Below are positions 1-5,218 of a stretch of DNA of 5,218 bases, one piece after another (positions within the stretch are counted from its first letter, which is position 1; each line of letters begins with the position of its first letter). The notes under the pieces were generated by a model, which saw nothing but the letters and a program-made list of their open reading frames with translations, made no database searches and was not told the origin of the DNA. Both the position numbers and the translations under genes were made by a program. Source of the stretch: an uncultured Eubacteriales bacterium (lineage in GTDB: Bacteria > Bacillota > Clostridia > Oscillospirales > CAG-272); contig CAKSOR010000219.1 of assembly GCA_934477985.1 (NCBI GenBank), forward strand, positions 1 through 5,218, read 5' to 3'.

Positions 1-392
1 TGCGGACTCCCCTCGGCGAAGAGGTTTTCAAAGCGATCTGAACGGAGATAGAAAATGTTCGCCAGATTTAGGTTCGGGATCAGCGCGACCGGGTAAAAGC
101 AGTACTGGCAGACGATCAGCGGCTCTTCGGAGGTTATCGCTCTTATATACCTTATGTCGAGCCGGTTCATGAGCAAGAGATCGCCGACGCCAACCGAAAG
201 ATCGATTCCATTTATGTTCCAGACGCACGAGCCGCTCATTATCCGGACGATCTTCAGCTCGTCGTGATTGTGGAGCTTGGTGTCGAAATACCCGCTGTCC
301 ATCTCCTTGACCTTGCATTGGAACTGGAGCTTTCCGCTCTTGTCGTATATACTGTGAAGCACCGTGGCGTGCTTTTCATTTTGTCCGTCCAT
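1..392 (-). CDS. AraC-type transcriptional regulator, N-terminal cupin half (partial, runs off left edge)
   Basis: Reading leftward from the ATG at 392-390 gives 130 open codons without a stop, so the gene continues beyond the window. The visible part matches the sugar-sensing N-terminal cupin of AraC-family regulators. Residues 41-46 read HNHDEL, the usual His-x-His...Glu turn of these cupins, followed by a beta-rich run (KIVRIMSGSCVWNINGIDLS, residues 47-66) and GVGDLLLMN (68-76), the typical 'G-D-hydrophobic' cupin strand. The C-terminal double helix-turn-helix that would prove the family lies outside the window. The start is well supported by GGAGGG six bases upstream and by a consensus promoter further upstream. 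The gene is divergent from the oxidoreductase operon, the usual arrangement for a local activator that also controls itself. Its ligand is unknown; a sugar or sugar derivative is an inference from the family and the neighbours. Another cupin-containing regulator is the main alternative. Confidence 0.85.
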   Translation of the reverse strand, partial: MDGQNEKHATVLHSIYDKSGKLQFQCKVKEMDSGYFDTKLHNHDELKIVRIMSGSCVWNINGIDLSVGVGDLLLMNRLDIRYIRAITSEEPLIVCQYCFYPVALIPNLNLANIFYLRSDRFENLFAEGSP

Positions 393-398
393 GCTTAT

Positions 399-404
399 CC
401 CTCC
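399..404 (-). promoter_or_regulatory. Ribosome binding site of the AraC-type regulator
   Basis: On the minus strand the sequence reads GGAGGG-ATAAGC-ATG, a strong Shine-Dalgarno six bases before the ATG at 392. It fixes the regulator start. Confidence 0.85.
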
Positions 405-423
405 GCTTTGTAATCTGGATAAA

Positions 424-452
424 AGTATATCATTATTTGAAAGCTTTGTCAA
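424..452 (-). promoter_or_regulatory. Sigma-A/sigma-70 type promoter for the AraC-type regulator
   Basis: On the minus strand there is a perfect -35 TTGACA (452-447), a 17-base spacer and a -10 TATACT (429-424, one mismatch to TATAAT). Transcription would start near 417, giving a leader of about 25 bases that carries the GGAGGG site. The near-consensus match suggests that this promoter needs no activator. The upstream copy of a direct repeat (445-458) overlies the -35 box, which would suit repression by the regulator's own product. Confidence 0.85.
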
Positions 453-504
453 GCGGACAGGAAAAAAAGACATGAAAGTGGAGATTTTTGACAAGAACAC
501 GGAC
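445..504. repeat. Imperfect direct repeat, candidate AraC-type operator pair
   Basis: TTTGTCAAG followed directly by CGGAC (445-458) recurs as TTTGACAAG, four extra bases, then CGGAC (487-504). The 9-base core differs at one position, the centre of a TTG-W-CAA palindrome. The two copies start 42 bp apart, close to four helical turns. The left copy covers the -35 of the regulator promoter. The right copy lies just upstream of the extended -10 at 523-531, around -51 to -34 of its expected start, where many AraC-type activators bind. The repeat is seen directly; its role as an operator is inference. Confidence 0.45.
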
Positions 505-2388
505 GAAAGAGAGCTTTTTTCATGCTATAATAAAAGCATGGAATATATACACAAAGAATTCACACGCGAAAAAAAAGCATATTATGATGTTGTTATCGTC
601 GGCGGCGGACTTGCCGGACTGACCGCCGCGCTCGCCTCGGCAAGGCACGGCGCGAAGACCGCGATAATTCAGGACCGACCGATGTTCGGCGGAAACGCCT
701 CATCCGAAATCCGTATGCATATCTGCGGAGCGAGCGAGAATCAGAAGAAGCCGGAGTATGAAGAGGGAGGAATACTCCACGAGATAATGCTTCTGAACAA
801 GAGCCGCAACGACTCATTCAATTACTCAGTCTGGGATATGACGCTCTACGAGGTCGTGAGATCACAGCAGAACCTAACCGCCTATCTGAACACCGCGATG
901 CTCGACTGCGAGGTATCTGACGGCTCGATCACATCAGTGCGCTGCTACCAGCTCACGACCGAGACATTTTATACGATTTCGGCTGAGGTCTTTATCGACT
1001 GCACCGGAATAGGGACGCTCGCGATGAAATCCGGAGCCGGTTTCATGACCGGAAGCGAGGGGCAGGACGAATTCTCAGAGCCCGACGCGCCGGATAAGCA
1101 CACGCCAGATCGGATGGGAAACACACTCCTTCTGAAAGCTGTGGATCGCGGACATCCGGTTCATTTCATCCCGCCTTCATTTGCCAGACATTTCACTGAG
1201 GAGGAACTGAGGTTTCGTCCGCACTCTAGCGGATTCACGGCTTCGGTCGGTGATGACAGCGACTACACGCGGATGACCGCCTTCAGCACAACATCGGTCG
1301 ACTACGGCTACTGGTGGCTTGAGCTCTGCGGAAAGACCGATGATTTCTTTTCGGAATACGAGGAGATCAGGGACGAGCTGATGTCATGCGTCTGGGGAGT
1401 CTGGGATCACATCAAGAACGGCGGAGACCACGGCGCGGAAAACTACGACCTCGAATGGGTCGGAATCCTGCCCGGGATGCGCGAGGGGCGGCGGCTTATC
1501 GGCGACTATATACTCACCGAAAACGACATCCTGGAAAACCGCCGCTTTGACGACGGCGTGACCTACGGCGGCTGGTCGATTGACTTGCACACTCCGGGCG
1601 GGCTGTACGATTTTGACAAACGTCCGAGCAGCATCCGCTGCTTTGACGGCGTCTACGAGATACCGTACCGCTGTTTCTGCTCGCGGGATATAAAAAACCT
1701 CATGATGGCGGGAAAGATAATCAGCGCGTCGAAGCTCGGAATGTCGAGCGCGAGAGTCATGGGAACCTGCGCCGCGGGCGGTCAGGCGGCAGGCACAGCC
1801 GCCGCGATGTGCGTAAGGAAGGGGCTGCCGCCGCGCGGGCTTCTGCCGTTCATCGGCGAACTCAGGCGCGAGCTCGTCAGGGACGATTGCTTTATCCCCG
1901 GCTTTTCTGAGAGCGACAGCGACCTTCTCATCGGCGCTGAGGTTCTCTCGCCGTCGTTCAGAGTCGGACATGAGCCGGGACTCATCACGAACGGTTCGGC
2001 ACGGAATGGGCTCTTTATTTCGGACGGCGTTTCCGGCACTGGTGAGATTATCAGGATAGTTCCGCCGCGGACGATCTCAGTCGATGAGTTGAGAATCACG
2101 TTCGACTCCTGCTTTGAGCGCGCGATAAAGATAACTCTCTCGGACAAGCGTCGTGCACAGCAGCTTCCGGGAGTGCCGCCGGAGCTTGTGAAGGATTACC
2201 GCGTCGAGCTTCTGCGCCGCGGCGAGGCGGTTGCCGAGCGTATGGTCGAAGGAAACCTCGAGCGTCTGAATATACTTGGATTCGATGGAATTCTCACCGA
2301 CGAGATCAGACTCACGATCTTTTCGACGAACGGCTGTCCGGACGCGCGGATATTCCGCGTCGCGGCTTATGGAAAGGAGGACAGATGA
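472..2388 (+). CDS. FAD-dependent oxidoreductase (FAD_oxidored / PF12831-like) with C-terminal beta-sandwich-like region
   Basis: The 638-residue product is a flavoprotein of the group often mislabelled 'xanthan lyase' or simply 'FAD-dependent oxidoreductase'; substrates in this group are largely undefined. Seen with numbering from 472: the Rossmann FAD motif DVVIVGGGLAG at 39-49 (GxGxxG), GGNASSE at 73-79, GMREGRRLIGDY at 335-346, the family IDLH motif at 370-373, and the C-terminal FAD-binding stretch MMAGK (411-415) with RVMGTCAAGGQAAGT at 428-442. Residues about 471-638 are beta-rich and resemble a discoidin-type jelly roll, possibly sugar-binding (inference). No signal peptide is present, so it should be cytosolic. 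Start: the reading frame is open back to a GTG at 364, but that overlaps the divergent regulator. The ATG at 472 has a weak AGGA nine bases upstream; the ATG at 538 has no Shine-Dalgarno but fits the short N-terminus of relatives and the promoter at 523-531. I keep 472 provisionally. Its stop overlaps the next gene's start by 4 nt. Confidence 0.9.
   Translation: MKVEIFDKNTDERELFSCYNKSMEYIHKEFTREKKAYYDVVIVGGGLAGLTAALASARHGAKTAIIQDRPMFGGNASSEIRMHICGASENQKKPEYEEGGILHEIMLLNKSRNDSFNYSVWDMTLYEVVRSQQNLTAYLNTAMLDCEVSDGSITSVRCYQLTTETFYTISAEVFIDCTGIGTLAMKSGAGFMTGSEGQDEFSEPDAPDKHTPDRMGNTLLLKAVDRGHPVHFIPPSFARHFTEEELRFRPHSSGFTASVGDDSDYTRMTAFSTTSVDYGYWWLELCGKTDDFFSEYEEIRDELMSCVWGVWDHIKNGGDHGAENYDLEWVGILPGMREGRRLIGDYILTENDILENRRFDDGVTYGGWSIDLHTPGGLYDFDKRPSSIRCFDGVYEIPYRCFCSRDIKNLMMAGKIISASKLGMSSARVMGTCAAGGQAAGTAAAMCVRKGLPPRGLLPFIGELRRELVRDDCFIPGFSESDSDLLIGAEVLSPSFRVGHEPGLITNGSARNGLFISDGVSGTGEIIRIVPPRTISVDELRITFDSCFERAIKITLSDKRRAQQLPGVPPELVKDYRVELLRRGEAVAERMVEGNLERLNILGFDGILTDEIRLTIFSTNGCPDARIFRVAAYGKEDR
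521..540. repeat. Perfect inverted repeat CATGCT-N8-AGCATG over the -10 element
   Basis: CATGCT (521-526) and AGCATG (535-540) are exact reverse complements separated by ATAATAAA. The element wraps the TATAAT and the candidate start codon at 538. It could be a repressor operator, or it could be coincidence; the arms are only six bases. I see no second copy in the window. Confidence 0.35.
523..531 (+). promoter_or_regulatory. Extended -10 promoter element upstream of or within the oxidoreductase 5' end
   Basis: The bases TGCTATAAT form a perfect extended -10 (TGnTATAAT). No good -35 sits at 16-18 bp; the best hexamers there, GACGAA and ACGAAA, are poor, which is typical of promoters that need an activator. 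The expected transcription start is about 538, which coincides with an in-frame ATG at 538-540. If the element is used, the oxidoreductase mRNA would be leaderless or nearly so, and the true protein start would be 538 rather than 472. A perfect match by chance in such a short AT-rich stretch is possible but not likely. Confidence 0.5.
2373..2380 (+). promoter_or_regulatory. Consensus ribosome binding site and ATGA stop/start overlap
   Basis: AAAGGAGG, a full anti-16S match, lies four bases before the ATG at 2385 and inside the last codons of the oxidoreductase. The stop TGA (2386-2388) and the start ATG (2385-2387) share ATGA, so the two proteins are probably made by coupled translation in similar amounts. 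This decides the start of the GDPD-like gene. Confidence 0.9.
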
Positions 2389-3395
2389 AAAAATATATCG
2401 CACACGCCGGAATACACCTCGGCTCGACTCTGGCGACTCAGAATTCCCTGCGCTCAATCGAATACGCCGCAGCGGCGGGATTCGACTATGTCGAGCTCGA
2501 TGTCCGGATGACCGCGGACGGCGTCCCGGTCGTTCTGCATGACCGCGAGCTCAACGCGACCTACCGGAATAAAAACGGCTGCTCCGTGCTGACGGAGAAA
2601 TATTCAGTCGACCAGCTGACGCTCGGCGAGCTTCGCGAGAAATTCATCGGAAAGGCGGACGACGCGCTTGACCGTGCTGTCATCCCGACTTTATCCGACG
2701 CGCTCGGGCTTTCAAAGCGGCTTGGCATCACGCCGATGATCCACCCCAAAAACCACGAGCCGGAATCGGTCGCGCTGATCATGGAAATCTGCGATAAGAC
2801 AGTCGGCGAGCGGAATTATTATATCGTCTCGGAGAATGACGCCTGCGACTACGCGCTGTCACACGGGCATGGGCACTGCATGGTGATCGCCTCCGACCGA
2901 ACCTGCATTGAACGCTACGCAGAATTTCCGGACGTCATAATAGCGATCCGCCGCGGCGCGGGCTACAATGAGCTTGTCAGCTTCGCGCACGAAAAGGGGC
3001 ATCCCGTCGAGACCACTCTGAACGACGAAATCCGCGCCGATCAGCCCGCCGATGTGATAAATTACGACTACCGCTCGCCCGGGCGGTTTGATATGTATAC
3101 CGACATAAGCTCTGTGAGGTTTGCCGACAAGAATCTCGCGGCGGGAGAGAGCTTTGAATTCTCAGGCGATTCGATACGATTCGGGACGGTCGGAGCGGCA
3201 TTCCGGATGCTCGGAAGGGCTAAGATCCGTATATGCGGACGCGAATTCGCGGTCGACGCGGAGAAAATGACCGCCATCGACGCGGCGGTGCTCGCTTATA
3301 ACTCAGACGCGGCGATTTCGATCCGCGCGCTCAGCGATATGAAAATCGAGGCACTTGAAATACGCACAGGAAAACACGATATTGAAAGAGGATAG
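2385..3395 (+). CDS. Glycerophosphodiester phosphodiesterase-like TIM-barrel protein with substituted active site and extra C-terminal domain
   Basis: The 336-residue protein has a GDPD-family barrel at about 1-230. Motifs in order: HAG at 7-9 where the family has HRG, QNS at 19-21 where it has ENT, AGFDYVELDVRMTADGVPVV (31-50) containing the metal-binding pair E37/D39, HD at 52-53, IPTLSDAL at 100-107, and IHPK at 119-122 where the family has E-x-K. TTLND at 210-214 replaces the usual WTVND, and INYDY at 225-229 replaces the usual ITDxP. H7, E37, D39, H52 and K122 are kept, while the phosphate-contacting Arg, the ENT Glu, the third metal Glu (now H120) and the Trp are changed. A metal site is still conceivable. 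Residues about 237-336 form a beta-rich extension absent from ordinary GDPDs of about 240 residues, perhaps a sugar-binding sandwich (inference). There is no signal peptide, so it should be cytosolic. Family membership is fairly sure; that it hydrolyses glycerophosphodiesters is doubtful. Confidence 0.85.
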   Translation: MKKYIAHAGIHLGSTLATQNSLRSIEYAAAAGFDYVELDVRMTADGVPVVLHDRELNATYRNKNGCSVLTEKYSVDQLTLGELREKFIGKADDALDRAVIPTLSDALGLSKRLGITPMIHPKNHEPESVALIMEICDKTVGERNYYIVSENDACDYALSHGHGHCMVIASDRTCIERYAEFPDVIIAIRRGAGYNELVSFAHEKGHPVETTLNDEIRADQPADVINYDYRSPGRFDMYTDISSVRFADKNLAAGESFEFSGDSIRFGTVGAAFRMLGRAKIRICGREFAVDAEKMTAIDAAVLAYNSDAAISIRALSDMKIEALEIRTGKHDIERG

Positions 3396-3401
3396 GTCAT
3401 T

Positions 3402-4886
3402 ATGAAAAAGGAATTATCATTATTGCTTGCCATTAGCGTTTTCACCGGACTTTTAGCATCTTGCGGCTCAGATTCCCCGAATGTCACGGATACGGAAGTG
3501 ACCTACGCACAGACGACGGTCGAAGAGAACAAAAGCAACCTCCCCGAGAAGAATTTCGGCGGAGAGGTCTTCACGCTTCTGTCCCAGACTCAGTCGACCG
3601 TCGCCTGGTCGACGACGACATTCACGTCCGAGGAGCAGAACGGCGACGTTATCAACGACGAGATATTCAAGCGCAACTCGCTCTGCATGGACAAGTACGG
3701 CTTCGGCATTGAGGTCGTCGAGGGCGGCGGAGCAGACGAGACACGGCAGACAGTCGTTCAGTCGATACTCGCTGACGACCAGACGTACAACGCCGTACTC
3801 TGTGGATATCAGCAGCAGGCGGCAACAGCCTCCGAAGGACTTTACGCTGACGTCTTCGGTGTGCCATACCTCGAACCTGACCGCGATATCTGGGACGAGG
3901 CGATACTGAATGATCTCGCCATAGGCGGTGTTTCATACCTTCTGACCGGAGATCTTATACTGACCGACAACGATTGCGTTTATACGATGATATACAATAA
4001 ATCGCTCGCCGACGATCTGAAGGTCGACGGACAGAAATTCTATGAGTCAGTGCGCGACGGAAAATGGACGTGGGATATGCTCGAATCCTACTGCAAGGAC
4101 GTGACGACCGACCTGAACGGAGACTCAACGCTTGATTACAACGACCGATGGGCGATTCTCGCGAATCTGAACGACGGTTCGGGAGACTGCAACAACGCTT
4201 TCATAATCGCGTCGGACACACGGTATTTTGAGACCACCGGAGATTCGCTGAAATTCCTTCCCGACGCCGAAAAATTCCTCGATATCACCGACAGAATAAG
4301 CAGATTCCTGTCGCCCGAGTCGGGATACGCGATCTCATATTCGGGCGGAACTTATCCCGGACTCACGGCGCGTCAGGCGATCGTCACGTGGTTCAACAAT
4401 AAGCAGGCACTCTTCTTGGCACAGGTAATGTCGGCGGGCGCGCAGTATATGCGTGACTGCGATGTCGATTTCGGGTATCTTCCTATGCCGAAAGCGGATG
4501 AAAACCAAGCGAGCTACCTCTCGCACGTAGACTCCAGATGTCCTGTGCTGAGCATCCCAATAGTAAACAAGAACGTCGAACTTGCCGGATTCGCGCTTGA
4601 AGCACTCTGCGAGAACTCGGATGCGCTTGTAAAGAGCTACTATGAGACCTGCTTCTCGAGCAAATACACGCGCGACGAGGAATCGTATGAGATGCTGCTC
4701 CTCGCGACCGAGAACCGTCGGTATGACATGGGAATCGCGTTCAACTTCGGCGGAGTCCGGACATCGGTCAACGAAGCGATAAAGCAGGGCGGTCAGATCG
4801 CGTCTGTCATAGAGTCGATTCGTCCGGTTGTTGAGGAGAGTGTGAAGAATTTCCTTGACGTGGTGAAGGGAAATTCCGCGAGCTGA
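3402..4886 (+). CDS. Lipoprotein solute-binding component of an ABC importer (family 1 extracellular solute-binding protein)
   Basis: The 494-residue product begins with MKK, a hydrophobic core and the lipobox L18-A19-S20-C21, so signal peptidase II should cut before Cys21 and leave it lipid-anchored outside the membrane. A Thr/Ser/Glu-rich linker (about 22-48) leads to a large binding-protein fold of the type I associate with carbohydrate importers in Clostridia. Hallmarks are INDEIFKRN near 84-92, KWTWDML at 221-227, and a Ca-binding-type loop D237-x-N239-x-D241-x-x-x-D245-x-x-D248. The start has AGAGGA (3387-3392) nine bases upstream, overlapping the end of the GDPD-like gene, whose stop is only 6 nt away, so the genes should be co-transcribed. 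No permease or ATPase follows; a terminator does. The ligand is unknown. A carbohydrate is the family-based expectation; the precise sugar cannot be read from the sequence. Confidence 0.88.
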   Translation: MKKELSLLLAISVFTGLLASCGSDSPNVTDTEVTYAQTTVEENKSNLPEKNFGGEVFTLLSQTQSTVAWSTTTFTSEEQNGDVINDEIFKRNSLCMDKYGFGIEVVEGGGADETRQTVVQSILADDQTYNAVLCGYQQQAATASEGLYADVFGVPYLEPDRDIWDEAILNDLAIGGVSYLLTGDLILTDNDCVYTMIYNKSLADDLKVDGQKFYESVRDGKWTWDMLESYCKDVTTDLNGDSTLDYNDRWAILANLNDGSGDCNNAFIIASDTRYFETTGDSLKFLPDAEKFLDITDRISRFLSPESGYAISYSGGTYPGLTARQAIVTWFNNKQALFLAQVMSAGAQYMRDCDVDFGYLPMPKADENQASYLSHVDSRCPVLSIPIVNKNVELAGFALEALCENSDALVKSYYETCFSSKYTRDEESYEMLLLATENRRYDMGIAFNFGGVRTSVNEAIKQGGQIASVIESIRPVVEESVKNFLDVVKGNSAS

Positions 4887-4983
4887 GGCGCGGCGACCCT
4901 CTATGATGAGGTTCGATATGCCGCGAACTTCTCATGTGTCCAATACGGCACCACAATAGAATTCTTTGGGAGTCTCGACTGAT

Positions 4984-5021
4984 AAAAAACGACCGGAAAG
5001 CCATCCGCGGCTTTTCGGTCG
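4984..5021. terminator. Rho-independent terminator, probably bidirectional, between convergent genes
   Basis: The 13-base arms CGACCGGAAAGCC (4990-5002) and GGCTTTTCGGTCG (5009-5021) enclose a six-base loop. In plus-strand RNA all 13 pairs form, one of them G-U (4996/5015). The plus-strand tail CTTAATTA is a modest U-tract. In the minus direction the hairpin has one A-C mismatch but is followed by six U residues (from A4984-4989). It would end the solute-binding operon from the left and the convergent gene from the right (stop at 5090). The rest of the 4887-5089 interval shows no other feature I can support. Confidence 0.8.
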
Positions 5022-5089
5022 CTTAATTATGTGGGATATGGTTATTAAGTGTGTGGCAAAGAATTATGAACTGGTACAACTACTGTATA

Positions 5090-5218
5090 TCACCTTCCGC
5101 GTCCCCCGCCTTTATTCAGCTTCGACTTCTGAATAATCCGAATAAACCACCGGAATTCCTCCGGTGTCAGCTTTCTGTAGTCAATCTGAAGCTGCTTGCA
5201 GTAGAGTACGATCTGCTT
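5090..5218 (-). CDS. Unrecognised protein, C-terminal 42 residues (partial, runs off right edge)
   Basis: Reading leftward from the right edge, one frame is open for 42 codons and ends at TGA (5092-5090). The peptide runs from LYCKQLQIDYRKLTPEEFRW (residues 5-24 of the visible part) to a basic, Gly-rich tail, KGGGRGR. It has the look of a helical protein C-terminus (amphipathic helices, Lys/Arg-rich end), and the minus-strand U6 terminator about 70 bases downstream fits a real leftward gene. I do not recognise the family. A small phage, plasmid or mobile-element protein is possible, but nothing here proves it. With only 42 codons, a chance open frame cannot be excluded. Confidence 0.5.
   Translation of the reverse strand, partial: KQIVLYCKQLQIDYRKLTPEEFRWFIRIIQKSKLNKGGGRGR
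5112..5136. repeat. Inverted repeat TTATTCAG-N9-CTGAATAA
   Basis: Perfect 8-base arms (5112-5119 and 5129-5136) enclose CTTCGACTT. The repeat lies inside the partial convergent frame near its 3' end and has no U-tract on either side, so it is not a standard terminator. Function is unknown and chance is possible. Confidence 0.4.
5148..5166. repeat. Inverted repeat CACCGGA-N5-TCCGGTG
   Basis: Perfect 7-base arms (5148-5154 and 5160-5166) enclose ATTCC. It lies 11 bases from the preceding inverted repeat and also inside the partial convergent frame. It may be coincidental to the coding sequence or part of a structured 3' end. Confidence 0.35.

Noticed and set aside
28..318. Arg-rich 96-residue minus-strand reading frame
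   Set aside because: It lies on the same strand as the cupin frame of the AraC-type regulator but in another frame. The cupin frame has a promoter, a ribosome binding site and a recognisable domain.
408..436. Possible plus-strand promoter TTGTAA-N17-CATTAT upstream of the ATG at 472
   Set aside because: Both hexamers match only 4 of 6 positions and the site overlaps the much stronger opposing promoter. It remains a fallback if translation starts at 472, but is not strong enough to list.
364..471. Upstream extension of the oxidoreductase to a GTG at 364
   Set aside because: It would overlap the divergent regulator's start and promoter, has no ribosome binding site, and encodes nothing resembling the family N-terminus.
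488..493. Consensus TTGACA on the plus strand as a -35 box
   Set aside because: It is 32 bases from the TATAAT at 526 and no -10 lies 16-18 bases downstream. It is better explained as part of the repeated TTTGACAAG element.
1384..1971. 195-residue antisense reading frame inside the oxidoreductase
   Set aside because: It is low-complexity and Ala/Arg-rich with no recognisable domain, as expected opposite a GC-rich gene with strong codon bias. The sense strand carries the family motifs.
2077..2542. Frames of 126 residues (minus, 2077-2457) and 88 residues (plus, 2276-2542) across the junction of the first two operon genes
   Set aside because: Both overlap two well-supported genes out of frame and have no domain or start signal of their own.
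4902..4958. 18-codon plus-strand ORF beginning ATGATGAGG after the solute-binding protein gene
   Set aside because: It has no Shine-Dalgarno upstream and no features; it is short enough to arise by chance.
4807..5004. 65-residue minus-strand reading frame across the operon 3' end
   Set aside because: It starts inside the terminator stem, has no ribosome binding site and overlaps the end of the solute-binding protein gene; its composition is shadow-like.
1..5218. CRISPR array, tRNA, rRNA, riboswitch or insertion sequence
   Set aside because: I saw no regularly spaced repeats, no cloverleaf or rRNA-like stretch, no recognised riboswitch core and no transposase with terminal repeats.

Overview
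The window looks like a chromosomal segment of a fairly GC-rich (roughly mid-50s %, estimated by eye) member of the Clostridia or a related Gram-positive gut lineage. The reasons are strong AAAGGAGG-type ribosome binding sites, a consensus sigma-A type promoter, and a large lipid-anchored solute-binding protein of a type I associate with uncultured gut Clostridia. The assignment is an inference; no phylogenetic marker is present.

Layout, left to right. (1) Positions 392-1, minus strand, hold the N-terminal cupin half of an AraC-type sugar-responsive regulator that runs off the left edge. (2) Positions about 393-540 are a divergent control region. It has a near-consensus promoter firing left into the regulator, an imperfect direct repeat (TTTG[T/A]CAAG plus CGGAC) whose copies start 42 bp apart, and a perfect extended -10 element firing right. 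(3) Positions 472-4886, plus strand, are a tight three-gene operon: an FAD-dependent oxidoreductase with a C-terminal beta-sandwich-like region, a glycerophosphodiesterase-like TIM-barrel protein with several substituted active-site residues, and a lipoprotein solute-binding component of an ABC importer. The first two genes overlap by 4 nt (ATGA) and the second and third are 6 nt apart. (4) Positions 4887-5089 are intergenic and contain a 13-bp-stem terminator that probably serves both strands. (5) Positions 5218-5090, minus strand, are the last 42 codons of an unrecognised convergent gene.

Working model (inference): the AraC-type protein senses a sugar-like ligand and controls both itself and the operon. 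The lipoprotein captures a carbohydrate-derived ligand outside the cell, while the cytosolic oxidoreductase and the GDPD-like protein process it inside. No permease or ATPase genes accompany the binding protein in this window, so it would have to use a transporter encoded elsewhere. The most unusual element is the GDPD-like protein: it keeps the barrel signature and several catalytic positions, but has lost the arginine of HRG, the glutamate of ENT, a later metal-binding glutamate and the usual tryptophan, and it has gained about 100 C-terminal residues. Paired by translational coupling with an uncharacterised FAD enzyme, it may carry out chemistry other than classical glycerophosphodiester hydrolysis.
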